DNA from: JALHVH01 sp963773685
GTDB taxonomy: Bacteria > Acidobacteriota > Aminicenantia > Aminicenantales > Saccharicenantaceae
Assembly: GCA_963773685.1 (NCBI GenBank)
Contig: CAVZBY010000010.1
Span: 90,648 to 154,647 of the forward strand
Length of the DNA: 64,000 bases
Direction: 5' to 3'
Shown here: one piece after another, positions 17,906-26,969 of the stretch
How positions within the stretch are numbered: the stretch's first letter is position 1
Layout of the letters: each line of letters begins with the position of its first letter
Translations under genes and position numbers: made by a program
The notes under the pieces: generated by a model
Told to the model about the DNA's origin: nothing
Databases searched by the model: none
What the model saw: only the letters and a program-made list of their open reading frames with translations

Positions 17906-19666
17906 TCAGGCCTGGCCCATGAGGAAGACTTCGGGGTGCTTGATGAGGATGCCCTCGATGACGCGCTCCTCGAGCTCCTGGGCGCTCGAAGCCGACATGG
18001 CCTCGGCGACGACCTTCTCGACCGTGGCCAGCTCGACCGAGCGCAGGGCCTTCTTGACGCGCGGGATGAAGATGGGGTTCATGCTGAACGTCCGGAGCCC
18101 GAACCCGAGCAGGACCAGGGCCGACAGCGGATCGGCCGCCATCTCGCCGCAGACCGCCACGTCCTTTCCGGCGGCATCCGCCGTCTTGATGACGTAGCGG
18201 ATGAGGCGCAGGACCCCGGGATGGAGGGGCTTGTACAGATAGGAGACGAATTCGTTCGAGCGGTCGACCGCCAGGTAATACTGGATGAGGTCGTTCGTGC
18301 CGATGCTCAGGAAATCCAGCTCCGCGGCCAGGTGGTCCATCAGGGCGGCGGCCGCGGGCACCTCGATCATCGCGCCGAGGGGGGTCTTCTCGCCGAACGG
18401 CTCCCCCGCGCGCCGGAGGCCGTCCTTGACCTCCTCGAAGAGGGCCCGGACCTCGAAGATCTCCTCGATCTCCGTGATCATGGGCACGAGGACCCGGACG
18501 TTCCCCCGGACGCCGGCCTTGAGGATGGCCCGCAGCTGCATCCGGAACATATCCCGGTTCCGCAGGGAGAAGCGGATGGCCCTCAGGCCGAGCGCCGGGT
18601 TGGGCTCCTTCTCGATGTTGAGCTGGGGAAGGGCCTTTTCCCCGCCGATGTCGATCGTCCGGATGTAGACGGGCCAGGGGTCCGCCTCGCGGGCCAGCCG
18701 CTCGTAGACGGCGAGGTGGTCCTCCTCGGTCGGCAGGGTCTTCCTCCCGAGGTAGATGAACTCCGAGCGGAACAGGCCGACCCCCTCGGCGCCGTAGGAC
18801 CGGGCCAGGCTGACCTCCTCGGGAAGCTCGATGTTGGCCATCGGGACGAAGGGCACGCCGTCCAGGGTCCGCGACGCCAGCCGGGCCGTCTTCTGGAGGT
18901 CCTTGCGGTACTTGTCGTACTTTTCCTTCTTGCTCAGGAACTCGCGCCGGACGACCGCGGTCGGGTTGACGATGACCTCGCCGTCGGTGCCGTCCACGAT
19001 GATGAAGTCGCCGTTCTTCACGCGGAGCGTGACATTGTGGAGGCCGACGACGGCCGGGATGTTCATCGACCGGGCCAGGATGGCCGTGTGGGAGGTCTGA
19101 CCCCCCATGTCCAGGACCACCGCCAGGATGTTCTTTTCGCTGAGGCTCGTGGCCGCCTCGGAGGGCAGGAGCTCATGGGCAACGAGGACCTTCTGGCCGT
19201 CGGTCGTCCCCTTCTTCTCCTTGCGCGCCTCCAGGTTCCGGTAGATCTTGGCCAGGACGTCGGAGATGTCGGACTTCCTCTGCTTGAAGTATTCGTCGTT
19301 GATGGCCTCGAAGACCTGCTCGTAGCGGGCGTTGGTCCGGGAGAGCGCCCACTCCGAGCGGACCTTCTCTTCGCCGATGATCTTTTCGAGCCCGGAGAGA
19401 AGGGAGGGGTCCTCGAGGATCATGAGATGGGCCTCGAAGATGAAGGCGTGCTCCTCCCCCATCTTCGAGCTGATGTCGGCCTTGATCCGGACGAGCTCAT
19501 CCTTGGTCCGCTCGATGGCCCGGCGGAGCCGCTTGAGCTCGTCCTCGACCTGGCCGGCCGGGATGGCCTCGCGCCGCGACGTGAAGACGACCCTCTCGGT
19601 GAGGGCGACCTCGCCCATGGCGATCCCCGGGGAAACCCCGATGCCTCTCAGGCGGTTGATGTCCAT
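17906..19666 (-). CDS. ptsI: PEP-protein phosphotransferase, Enzyme I of the PTS
   Basis: A 586-residue Enzyme I that takes phosphate from PEP and passes it to HPr. The phospho-His lies in MGGQTSHTAILARS (H193). The PEP-binding barrel shows GVGLFRSEFIYLGR, YIRTIDIGGEKALP, LRAIRFSLRNRDMFRMQLRA, MIEVPAAAALMD, FLSIGTNDLIQYYLAVDR, and the catalytic Cys in VAVCGEMAADP. There is no GAF domain, so it is the classical rather than the PtsP form. It is last in the operon, 6 bp after HPr. No sugar-specific IIB/IIC component is in the window, implying a regulatory role. Confidence 0.95.
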   Translation of the reverse strand: MDINRLRGIGVSPGIAMGEVALTERVVFTSRREAIPAGQVEDELKRLRRAIERTKDELVRIKADISSKMGEEHAFIFEAHLMILEDPSLLSGLEKIIGEEKVRSEWALSRTNARYEQVFEAINDEYFKQRKSDISDVLAKIYRNLEARKEKKGTTDGQKVLVAHELLPSEAATSLSEKNILAVVLDMGGQTSHTAILARSMNIPAVVGLHNVTLRVKNGDFIIVDGTDGEVIVNPTAVVRREFLSKKEKYDKYRKDLQKTARLASRTLDGVPFVPMANIELPEEVSLARSYGAEGVGLFRSEFIYLGRKTLPTEEDHLAVYERLAREADPWPVYIRTIDIGGEKALPQLNIEKEPNPALGLRAIRFSLRNRDMFRMQLRAILKAGVRGNVRVLVPMITEIEEIFEVRALFEEVKDGLRRAGEPFGEKTPLGAMIEVPAAAALMDHLAAELDFLSIGTNDLIQYYLAVDRSNEFVSYLYKPLHPGVLRLIRYVIKTADAAGKDVAVCGEMAADPLSALVLLGFGLRTFSMNPIFIPRVKKALRSVELATVEKVVAEAMSASSAQELEERVIEGILIKHPEVFLMGQA

Positions 19667-19672
19667 GGGCCG

Positions 19673-19942
19673 TCACTCTTTCTCATCGAACCTGTTGTTG
19701 ATGAGGTCCGAGAGGGCCTTGAGGGCGGCCTCCTCGTCCTTGCCGGAGACGCGGAGGGTGATCTCGCTCCCCTGGGTAGCCGCCAGGGTCAGGATCCCGA
19801 GGATGCTCTTGCCGTCGATCTCGCTGCCGTCCTTGACGATCTTGACCGAGGCGACGAAGCGGTTGGAGAGGTTGACGAACTTCACCGCGGCCCGGGCGTG
19901 GAGCCCGAGCTTGTTCCGGATGGCGATCTGCTGTTCGAGCAT
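19673..19942 (-). CDS. ptsH: HPr phosphocarrier protein
   Basis: An 89-residue HPr. His15 lies in KLGLHARAAV, the site phosphorylated by Enzyme I, and Ser46 in GKSILGIL, the site used by HPr kinase. Both are present, and a short hprK is in the same operon, so serine phosphorylation is plausible. It starts 2 bp after the mannose-type EIIA gene. Confidence 0.94.
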   Translation of the reverse strand: MLEQQIAIRNKLGLHARAAVKFVNLSNRFVASVKIVKDGSEIDGKSILGILTLAATQGSEITLRVSGKDEEAALKALSDLINNRFDEKE

Positions 19943-19944
19943 GT

Positions 19945-20352
19945 CTATTTCAGCTTGGCCCCGAGGAGCGCGCTGACCAGGTGGATGTTCTTCTTGCCCT
20001 GCTCGACGACCTTGCGGGCGACGTCCCGGAGGTCGTTGTTCCTCTGCAGAGAGACGAACTTGATGAGCATGGGCAGGTTGATCCCGGTGATGATCTCCAC
20101 CTGGTTTTCCTTCAGGAAGCTGAAGCTCAGGTTCGAGGGCGTCCCCCCGAACATGTCGGTGAAGATGATGACGCCGTTCTTCTGGTCCACGCGCTTGAGG
20201 CTGAGGTTGATCTTCTTCTTGGAATCCTCCACGTCGTCGTACCAGCCGATCGAAATGGACTCGATGTTCGGGGCCTCGCCCAGGATGATGGTCAGGGCGT
20301 TCAGGAGCTCCTCGCCGAGCTTGCCGTGAGAAACGATGATGCCGCCGATCAT
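19945..20352 (-). CDS. Mannose-family PTS EIIA domain protein
   Basis: A 135-residue single-domain IIA. The phospho-acceptor His9 is in GIIVSHGKLG, and FTDMFGGTPSN is the second family block. It stands alone without IIB or IIC, so it probably accepts phosphate from HPr for signalling, as the regulatory EIIA proteins of incomplete PTS do. The ATG is 38 bp after rapZ; an AT-rich stretch just upstream (TATAGAATATAG) might add an internal promoter. Confidence 0.9.
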   Translation of the reverse strand: MIGGIIVSHGKLGEELLNALTIILGEAPNIESISIGWYDDVEDSKKKINLSLKRVDQKNGVIIFTDMFGGTPSNLSFSFLKENQVEIITGINLPMLIKFVSLQRNNDLRDVARKVVEQGKKNIHLVSALLGAKLK

Positions 20353-20390
20353 GGGTCTTCGCCAGCTCTATATTCTATAGGAAATGCCGG

Positions 20391-21260
20391 TCATTTATAA
20401 ATATCCCGATGATAAATTTTCGCGTCGGCCCCCCGGCCCTTGAGATGGGCCCGGAGCTCGTCGGCGACGACGACCGACCGGTGTTTCCCCCCCGTACAGC
20501 CGATCGAGATGGTCAGGGTGCTCTTCCCCTCCCGAACGAACCGCGGGATGAGGCGGTCGACGAAGGCGAAGAGCTCCCGGAGAAAGGTCTTCGTCTCGGG
20601 CGTCCCGAGGACGTAGTCCCGGACGCTCCGGGTGCGCCCGTTCCGGTCGCGGAGGCGGTCGACGTAGAAGGGATTGGGCAGGAACCGGGCGTCGAAGACG
20701 AGGTCGGAGTCCAGGGGGATGCCGTACTTGTAGCCGAAGCTGACGAGCACGACCTGCATCCGGGACGCGCGGCGCTTGAGGAGGTTCCGGCCGAGGCGCT
20801 CCTTGAGCTGGGAGATGTTCAGGGCGGACGTGTCGATGACCTCGTCGGCCATATTCATGATCTCCGCCATCCGCTGTCGCTCGAGCCGGACCCCTTCGAG
20901 GACGGACCGGCGGCGGGCCAGGGGGTGCGGCCGCCGGACCTCGCTGAACCGCTTGACCAGGCATTCGTCGGAAGCGTCGAGGAAGATGAGGCGCGGGGAG
21001 ATCTTCCTCCGGATCTCCCGGAAGATGCCGGGAAACTCCGTGAGGAACGCGGGCTCGCGGATGTCGACGATCAGGGCGACCCGCTCGATCTCGGCCTTCC
21101 TCTTCTGCCAGAGGTCGACGAAGCTCGGGATGAGCTTGGCCGGGAGGTTGTCGACGCAGTAGTATCCGAGGTCCTCCAGGAAGCGGCTGACGACCGTCTT
21201 TCCCGACCCCGACAGCCCGGTGATCACGAGGAACCTGTTGTCTTTGCGCGGCACGCCCAT
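20391..21260 (-). CDS. rapZ: RapZ-family P-loop protein
   Basis: A 289-residue protein with Walker A GLSGSGKT at 15-22, GYYCVDNLPAKLIP, the Walker B-like IFLDASDECLVKRFSEVRR, and the C-terminal RapZ block FGYKYGIPLDSDLVFDARFL, NPFY, then SIGCTGGKHRSVVVAD. In E. coli RapZ senses glucosamine-6-phosphate and controls the small RNA GlmZ. GlmZ is not expected here, so the partner is unknown. ATG 21260 has GAGGAGG upstream and lies 9 bp after hprK. Confidence 0.93.
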   Translation of the reverse strand: MGVPRKDNRFLVITGLSGSGKTVVSRFLEDLGYYCVDNLPAKLIPSFVDLWQKRKAEIERVALIVDIREPAFLTEFPGIFREIRRKISPRLIFLDASDECLVKRFSEVRRPHPLARRRSVLEGVRLERQRMAEIMNMADEVIDTSALNISQLKERLGRNLLKRRASRMQVVLVSFGYKYGIPLDSDLVFDARFLPNPFYVDRLRDRNGRTRSVRDYVLGTPETKTFLRELFAFVDRLIPRFVREGKSTLTISIGCTGGKHRSVVVADELRAHLKGRGADAKIYHRDIYK

Positions 21261-21269
21261 GGAGCCTCC

Positions 21270-21834
21270 TCAGGACAGGGCCCGGTCCAGCCTCTTCATG
21301 ATCTCGCTCGGCGCGTGGTAGCCCTTCTTTTCCCAGGAGATGGACCTTGCAGGCGACCTCGATCAGCGTCGCGATGTTCCGGCCCGGCGCGACGGGGATG
21401 AAGACCTGCGGCACCTTTTCCCCGAGGATGACCTCGTCCTCGGGGAGCTTGATGCCCAGCCGGTCGAGCTCCAGCCCGCGCCGCCATTTTTTGAGGCGGA
21501 TGATGAGGTCGATCCGCGACCGGGGGAGGATGGAGCGGGGCCCGAAGATCTCCCGGATGTTGATGATCCCCAGCCCGCGGATCTCCATGAAGCTCCGGCT
21601 GAGGGGCGGGGCTTCCCCGGAGAGCCTGCCCGGGCCGTCCCGCCGGACCCGGACGACGTCGTCGGAGATGAACTTGTGGCCGCGGGCGATGAGCTCGAGC
21701 GAGCTTTCGCTCTTGCCGATTCCGGAATCGCCGATGATGAGGGCCCCGACCCCGAAGATCCGGAGCAGGCCGCCGGACAGGGTCGTCCCCCCGGTCCAGG
21801 GGCCCGCCGCGGCGCGCCGGCCGGAGCTAGGCAT
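21270..21834 (-). CDS. hprK: Short HPr kinase/phosphorylase, kinase domain only (one frameshift)
   Basis: About 187 residues that match only the C-terminal catalytic domain of HprK (normally about 310). Walker A GDSGIGKSE is at 35-43, then HKFISDDVV, the HprK signature MEIRGLGIINIREIFG, and PVAPGRNIATLIEVAC. The A-run at 21328-21331 has one extra base; without it the end reads KGYHAPSEIMKRLDRALS and stops at 21270. The missing N-terminal domain is not an artefact of a wrong start, because the ATG overlaps the ptsN stop by 8 bp. It resembles the short alphaproteobacterial kinases and should act on HPr Ser46. Confidence 0.85.
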
Positions 21835-22297
21835 TAGGCCTGTCCTCCTCGCCGCGGATGATCTCGATGACGGCTTTGGAGCTCCCGGCCCCCATAACGC
21901 GCCGGGGGAGCTCGGTCGCCTTCCGGACGAGATGGGCGATGGCGGCGAGGATCTGGAGGCTCGTGCTCGGGTCGTCGGGAGAGCAGACGACCACGAAGAA
22001 GAGATGGGAAGGCCTTTCGTCCGGAGCGCCGAAGTCCACCCCCGGACGGGAGATGCCCAGGGCCAGAAGGGGGCCTTTGAGGCCTTTGAGCTTGCAGTGC
22101 GGGATGGCGACGCCGTCGCCGATGGCGGTGCTCCCGAGCTCCTCCCTCTGGACGAGCTTTTCGTACAAGCTTTTTCCCCTGGAGACCTTTCCCTTGGACC
22201 TCAGGAAATCGACGATCTCCTTCAGGACCTCGTCCCGGGTGCGGGACTTGAGGTCCGGGATGATCAGCTCTTCGGAGAGGAGGCTATGGAGTTTCAC
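21827..22297 (-). CDS. ptsN: PtsN, nitrogen-type PTS EIIA (fructose family)
   Basis: A 156-residue EIIA with the phospho-His in GVAIPHCKLKGL and the start block VKLHSLLSEELIIPDL. The GTG at 22295-22297, 5 bp after the hpf stop and preceded by GAGGGGC, is preferred over upstream in-frame starts that would read back into hpf. In proteobacteria PtsN regulates K+ transport and other processes; here the gene sits in the same rpoN-hpf-ptsN-rapZ order. Its end overlaps hprK. Confidence 0.92.
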   Translation of the reverse strand: MKLHSLLSEELIIPDLKSRTRDEVLKEIVDFLRSKGKVSRGKSLYEKLVQREELGSTAIGDGVAIPHCKLKGLKGPLLALGISRPGVDFGAPDERPSHLFFVVVCSPDDPSTSLQILAAIAHLVRKATELPRRVMGAGSSKAVIEIIRGEEDRPNA

Positions 22298-22302
22298 GCC
22301 CC

Positions 22303-22827
22303 TCACTCGGGCTCGACCAGGCCGACGTGTCCGTCCTTGCGGCGGAAGAGGACGGCCCATTTCTCGGTGCCCTCCCTGCGGAAGACGAAGACCTCCCGGT
22401 TCTTCATGTCGAGCTGAAGCGCGGCCTCTTCCACGGACATGGGCTTGAGGGAGAAGTGCGGGCTCCGGAGGATCCTCCGCTCGGGCTCCTCGGCCTCGGC
22501 GGGCAGGGCGAGGCCCTTCCGCTCGCGGCCCTTGCGGCGCCGCCGCTCCCGGAACTTCTCGCGCTCCTTCCGGACCTTCGTCTCGAGCCCGTCGAAGGCC
22601 AGGTTCAGGGAGTTCAACATGTCGGGAGTCTCTTCGACGACGACGAGGCCGGCCCCCTTGTCCTTGATGTGGATCTCGGCCCGTTGCCGCGTCTTTGCCA
22701 CGGAGAGGATGATGTCCACCTCGAGCACGGAGCCCAGAAGCTTCTCGAGCGCTTTGAGCCGCTTCTCGCAGTACTGCCTGACCTGGGGCGTCAGGTCGGT
22801 CTGGCGGGCCGTGAAGTGCACGTTCAT
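22303..22827 (-). CDS. hpf: Long-form ribosome hibernation promoting factor
   Basis: A 174-residue HPF/RaiA. The N-terminal S30AE domain (MNVHFTARQTDLTPQVRQYC) is joined by a basic linker (FRERRRRKGRERK) to the C-terminal dimerisation domain (KPMSVEEAALQLDM, REVFVFRREGTEKWAVLFRR), so it is the long form that dimerises 70S ribosomes. It overlaps the rpoN stop by 4 bp. Confidence 0.92.
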   Translation of the reverse strand: MNVHFTARQTDLTPQVRQYCEKRLKALEKLLGSVLEVDIILSVAKTRQRAEIHIKDKGAGLVVVEETPDMLNSLNLAFDGLETKVRKEREKFRERRRRKGRERKGLALPAEAEEPERRILRSPHFSLKPMSVEEAALQLDMKNREVFVFRREGTEKWAVLFRRKDGHVGLVEPE

Positions 22828-24347
22828 GGCGTTCCCTCCATCGCGAACCTTCTTTTCCGGATATGGGACGGCAGGATCTTCAACTGCTTCCTGTACTTGG
22901 CGATCGTCCGGCGAGCGATCTTGAGGTTCTCCCTGGCCAATATATCACCGATCTCGATATCGCTCAACGGGTTCGTCCGGTCCTCCTGCTCGACGAGCCT
23001 CCGGATCCTGTCCTTGATCCTCAGGGAGGAGACATCCTCGCCGAGGTCGCCGTGCAGGGATTTGTGGAAGAAATACTTGAGGGAAAAGACCCCCCGGGGC
23101 GTCTCCATGTACTTGTTGGCCACGACGCGGCCGACCGTCGATTCGTGGACGCCGATGTCCTGGGCGATCTCCATGAGCGTCAGCGGCTGGATGAACTCCA
23201 GCCCCTTGTCGAAGAAGTCCTTCTGCCGGTCCACGATGAACCGGGCCACGCGGTAGATCGTCCGGTTCCTCTGGTCCAGGCTCCTCATGAACCACAGGGC
23301 CTTCTTGAGCCGGTCCTTCAGGAAGCGGCTGGCCTCGGGCTGGTTCCGGGCCGCCTTGGCCAGGAGCTGTTTATAATAAGAGGAGATCCGGAGCCGGGGC
23401 AGGCCCTCGTCGTTCACGACGACCTTCCATTCGTCGCCCTCCTTGGTGACGATGATGTCGGCGACGACGTAGGTGGTCTTTTCCTGGGCGTACTTCCGCC
23501 CGGGGGCCGGGTCCAGGCCGCGGATGATCTCGATATGGGTCTTGACGTCCGCCAGAGGGATGTCCAGGAGCTTGGCCAGCTGGACATAGTCCGAATGCTC
23601 GAGGAGCGAGAGGTGACGGTCGACGATCGTCCGGGCGATCCCGTCCCGGATGTCCAGGTGATCCATCTGGGCGAGGAAGGCCTCCCGCACGTCGAGACTG
23701 GCGACGCCGACGGGGTCGAAGGTCTTGATCCTCTGCCGGATGGCCTCCACCTTTTCCGGGGCCGCCCGGGCGAGCCGCGCGATCTCCTCGACGGGGGAGC
23801 CGAGGTAGCCGTCGTCATTGATGTTCCCGATCACGAACTGGGCGATCTCCTGCTCCTCCGCCTCGAAGAACGTCAGGGTGGCCTGCCAGTTCAGGTGGTC
23901 CCAAAGGGACGGGCTTCGGGAAAGCGTGTTCTCGAGCGATATGGCCTCGCGCTTCTCGCCGAAATTGGGACGGAACCCGTCGTCCAGGTAATCCTGGAAG
24001 CTCGCCTCGGCATCGACCCTCTCGACCTCGTCCGGAGACTTCGGGAGCTCGCCGAGCTCGATGGCCTCGTCGGCAGGCTCCGCTTCGCGCGGCTCCTCCG
24101 GCGCCTTTTCCGTCTCGCCGGCTTCCGGCTCCCTCTCTTCGGAGGCCTGTTCGGCGGGGCTCTCGGCGGGGCCGGTCTCGGCCTCCTCCTCGATCTCCAT
24201 CATCGGGTTCTCGGCCAGCTCCTCGTCGATGACCTCGATGAGCTCCAGGTTCGTCAGGGGCAGGAGCTTGATGGCCTGCTGGAGGGCCGGAGCCAGGATG
24301 AGCTTCTGGACCTGACGCTGGTCGAGCCTTTGCTTGAGCACGGTCAA
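22824..24347 (-). CDS. rpoN: RNA polymerase sigma-54 factor
   Basis: A 507-residue sigma-54. The Gln/Leu-rich activator-interaction region I (LILAPALQQAIKLLPLTNLE) is followed by an acidic Glu/Ala/Pro region II (residues about 55-120), the core-binding domain, the HTH (VHESTVGRVVANKYMETPRG) and the C-terminal RpoN box in the variant form ARRTIAKYRKQ. Start codon is TTG 24345-24347 or GTG 24339-24341; a G-run upstream can act as Shine-Dalgarno for either. It follows lptB by 13 bp. No enhancer-binding activator is in the window. Confidence 0.93.
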   Translation of the reverse strand: MTVLKQRLDQRQVQKLILAPALQQAIKLLPLTNLELIEVIDEELAENPMMEIEEEAETGPAESPAEQASEEREPEAGETEKAPEEPREAEPADEAIELGELPKSPDEVERVDAEASFQDYLDDGFRPNFGEKREAISLENTLSRSPSLWDHLNWQATLTFFEAEEQEIAQFVIGNINDDGYLGSPVEEIARLARAAPEKVEAIRQRIKTFDPVGVASLDVREAFLAQMDHLDIRDGIARTIVDRHLSLLEHSDYVQLAKLLDIPLADVKTHIEIIRGLDPAPGRKYAQEKTTYVVADIIVTKEGDEWKVVVNDEGLPRLRISSYYKQLLAKAARNQPEASRFLKDRLKKALWFMRSLDQRNRTIYRVARFIVDRQKDFFDKGLEFIQPLTLMEIAQDIGVHESTVGRVVANKYMETPRGVFSLKYFFHKSLHGDLGEDVSSLRIKDRIRRLVEQEDRTNPLSDIEIGDILARENLKIARRTIAKYRKQLKILPSHIRKRRFAMEGTP

Positions 24348-24360
24348 TCCCCCCCGTCCC

Positions 24361-25086
24361 TCAAAGCCGGAAATCCTCGCCCAGGTAGCTTTTCCGGACG
24401 TCCTCGGAGGCCACGATCTCCGCGGGCGTCCCCTCCATGAAGATCCTGCCCTTGTCGATGATATAGGCCCGGTCCGTTATCTTGAGCGCTTCCCGGACGC
24501 TGTGGTCGGTGAGGAGGAGCCCGAGGCCCCGCGCCTTGAGGTCGCGGACGATGGCCTGCAGGTCGAGAATGGCCAGGGGGTCGATGCCCGTGAACGGCTC
24601 GTCGAGGAGGATGAACTCGGGATCGGTGATCATCGCCCGGGCGATCTCGAGCCGCCGGCGCTCGCCTCCCGAGAGGGTGTAGGCCTTGGCGCCGGCGAGC
24701 TTGTCCAGGCCGAATTCCTTGAGGGTCCGGGCCAGGACGCCGTCCCCGCGGGGATAGGTCTCCGGCATCGTCTCCATGATGGCCAGGAGGTTGTCCTCGA
24801 CGCTCAGCTTCCGGAAGGCGGACGGCTCCTGGGGAAGGAGGCACAGCCCCTTCCGGGCCCTGAGATACATGGGAAGGCCGGTGATGTCCTCGTCGTCGAG
24901 GAAGATGCGGCCGGCATCCTGAGGGACGAGGCCCAGGACCATGGAGAACGTGGTGGTTTTCCCGGCGCCGTTGGGCCCCAGGAGCCCGACGACCTCTCCT
25001 TTCCTGACCTCGATCGAGACGTTGTCGACGACCTTCTTCTTTCCGTAGGTCTTATGCAAACCCGCGGCTCTCAAAGCGTCTTTCAT
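24361..25086 (-). CDS. lptB: LptB, ATPase of the LPS export ABC transporter
   Basis: A 241-residue ABC ATPase. Walker A is GPNGAGKTT, the Q-loop LLPQEPSAFRKLSV, the signature LSGGERRRLEIARA, Walker B FILLDEPFTGIDP, and the H-loop LLLTDHSVRE, all in LptB form. It drives lipopolysaccharide extraction with LptF/LptG (not in this window). It starts 3 bp after the LptC/LptA fusion and precedes rpoN, the same order as in E. coli. Confidence 0.94.
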   Translation of the reverse strand: MKDALRAAGLHKTYGKKKVVDNVSIEVRKGEVVGLLGPNGAGKTTTFSMVLGLVPQDAGRIFLDDEDITGLPMYLRARKGLCLLPQEPSAFRKLSVEDNLLAIMETMPETYPRGDGVLARTLKEFGLDKLAGAKAYTLSGGERRRLEIARAMITDPEFILLDEPFTGIDPLAILDLQAIVRDLKARGLGLLLTDHSVREALKITDRAYIIDKGRIFMEGTPAEIVASEDVRKSYLGEDFRL

Positions 25087-25089
25087 AGT

Positions 25090-26958
25090 TCACGATTTTA
25101 TGACGGTCGCCGACCTGTCCCGCTCCTTGTTTTCGATCGAAATTCTACCATCGCCCAGATGGAAAGTCAATTTGTCGCCCTCCGTGATCCCCTTGTCCTT
25201 ATCCACCAGGACAGGGTTCCCGGTCAGGACCACGGTGTCCGCCTTCAGGTCGTAGACGGCCTCCTCGCCCCGGCCTTCTTTGCCCTCCTGGACGATCACC
25301 ACCTTGCCCTTGGCGAGGAGCCCCTCCATCTCGCTTCCTTCCTCCGCGAGGCGGATCTCGAGGCTGGTCGAGGTCATCTGCAGGGCGGCGGTCTTGAGCC
25401 CGCACGAGCCCGCGAACGCGATCTTCCTTTGCCCGGGGACGTAATCCATCTCCTCGGCGCCGATCTCGAGGCGCTCCTCCGCGGGCTTATCCTTGGGCTT
25501 GTGCGTGAAGCTGGCCTTGACCTTGCCCCGTCCGGAGACGGCCCCCGATTCCTCGAGAATATCGAACTTGTCGGCCAGCAGGACGTCCTTCTCCTGCCAG
25601 ATCCGGACGGACTTCCGGAGAGTGAAGGACCTCTCCTTCTTGTCGTAATAAAGGGTCCGGCAGGTCATGAAAACGGGCTTGTCCTTGGCGAAGAACCCGA
25701 CGGCCTGGCCCTCGCCGGCCGGCTTCAGGACGAGCTTGACCGCGCCTTCGGCGGTCATATTGCCCGAGGCCAATCCGACGGTGACGGAGGCCGCTTCGAT
25801 CTCGGTCCGCGCGGAATCGACCCTGGCCGGAGGCCCGGAGCCGGCCTCGACCTTGAGCTGCTCTTCCGTCCGGGAGTAATTGACCGAATCCCCCCGGACC
25901 CGGCGCTCGTCGGCCGTTCCCGCGCCGAGGTTCAGCCGGGCCGATCCGGAGGCTTCGAACTCCTTCATCGCGCCTTCGGGATCGAAGGAGAATACGGCCG
26001 AATCGGCAACGACCTCGTCCCGGGCTCCCGCCTCGAGCCGGAGCTTGATGACGCATCTCCCGGAGGCTTTGAGCCGCGAGATGGCCCCGCCGTCGGGAGA
26101 TGCCACCATCCGGATCTCGTCGGCGCTGACCTCTTGTCCGGGTTCGCCCTCTCCGGAGGCCTCTTTGAAGAAGGTGGCGACGGCCGAACCCATAAGGGTC
26201 AGGGCCTCGACCTGCTGTTCGTCCTCGGAGAGAACGAACGTCAGCGTTTCGGCCGAGCCCCGGCTCTTCCCGTGGGCCATCCGGACGTTCCCCTCCATCC
26301 GGCCGGCCCTCGCCTTGCGCCTGTAAAAGAAGCTGTCCCCGGAGATGCTCACGGGCAGGGACGTCGCGAGCCTGGGCCGAAGCGTGATCGCGACGTCCCC
26401 GCCGAATTCGATGGTCTCGGCACGCCGCGCATACTTGAGCTCTCGCGACTTGGCGTCGAGGCGGTCCGAGGTGAAGACGACGCCCCGGCGGGTCCGGACG
26501 AGCTCCCGCTTCTTGTCATAGACGAACGACGGAGACTCGAAAAGGGAATCCCTTTCCCGGACCTTGGCGTTTCCCGAGACCCGGAAGAAGGTCAGGTCCT
26601 GGTCGTAATCGACCTTCGCGGCCGTGACGGTCAGCTCCCGTCCTCCCTTCCGGCCGTAATCCACGACCTCGACGTTCCCCTCGAGATGATCGAGCTTGTC
26701 CCCGCCGGAGAAGAACCTGTCCGCCTTGACCCGGATCTTGCCCTTATCGCCCTTATAGATGATGTGCTCGATGCCTTCCTGCCGGTCCCCAGCGGCCTTG
26801 GGCGCGATGCCCGGGGAAGCCGTCTTCACCGGCGCCTCGACGGCGGCTGGTCTCTTCAGGATGAAATGGACGGCGATGATGACGAGGATGATCCCCAGCG
26901 AGCCGAACGCCGCCCACTTGGCCGTCCGGGCCAGGAAATATCGGACGCTCTCCCGCAT
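25090..26958 (-). CDS. Large LptC/LptA (OstA-like) fusion protein for LPS transport
   Basis: A 622-residue protein in the lptC-lptA position. An N-terminal helix (residues 13-35, KWAAFGSLGIILVIIAVHF) anchors it in the inner membrane. The rest is a long periplasmic series of OstA/LptA-type beta-jellyroll repeats: DHLEGNVEVVDYGRKGG, AETIEFGGDVAITLRP, TAEGAVKLVLKPAGEG, GAVSGRGKVKASFTHKP and the C-terminal VVLTGNPVLVDKDKGI with TFHLGDGRISIENKE, which is typical of LptA. LptC (about 190 aa) plus LptA (about 180 aa) would not reach this length, so extra jellyroll units are present. It may form much of the periplasmic bridge alone. Confidence 0.82.
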   Translation of the reverse strand: MRESVRYFLARTAKWAAFGSLGIILVIIAVHFILKRPAAVEAPVKTASPGIAPKAAGDRQEGIEHIIYKGDKGKIRVKADRFFSGGDKLDHLEGNVEVVDYGRKGGRELTVTAAKVDYDQDLTFFRVSGNAKVRERDSLFESPSFVYDKKRELVRTRRGVVFTSDRLDAKSRELKYARRAETIEFGGDVAITLRPRLATSLPVSISGDSFFYRRKARAGRMEGNVRMAHGKSRGSAETLTFVLSEDEQQVEALTLMGSAVATFFKEASGEGEPGQEVSADEIRMVASPDGGAISRLKASGRCVIKLRLEAGARDEVVADSAVFSFDPEGAMKEFEASGSARLNLGAGTADERRVRGDSVNYSRTEEQLKVEAGSGPPARVDSARTEIEAASVTVGLASGNMTAEGAVKLVLKPAGEGQAVGFFAKDKPVFMTCRTLYYDKKERSFTLRKSVRIWQEKDVLLADKFDILEESGAVSGRGKVKASFTHKPKDKPAEERLEIGAEEMDYVPGQRKIAFAGSCGLKTAALQMTSTSLEIRLAEEGSEMEGLLAKGKVVIVQEGKEGRGEEAVYDLKADTVVLTGNPVLVDKDKGITEGDKLTFHLGDGRISIENKERDRSATVIKS

Positions 26959-26969
26959 GACGACGATCC

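Noticed and set aside
17891..20329. An 812-codon plus-strand open frame
   Set aside because: It lies antisense to ptsI, HPr and the mannose-type EIIA, has Asp/Gly/Leu-rich low-complexity translation and no motifs. It is a codon shadow of GC-rich genes.
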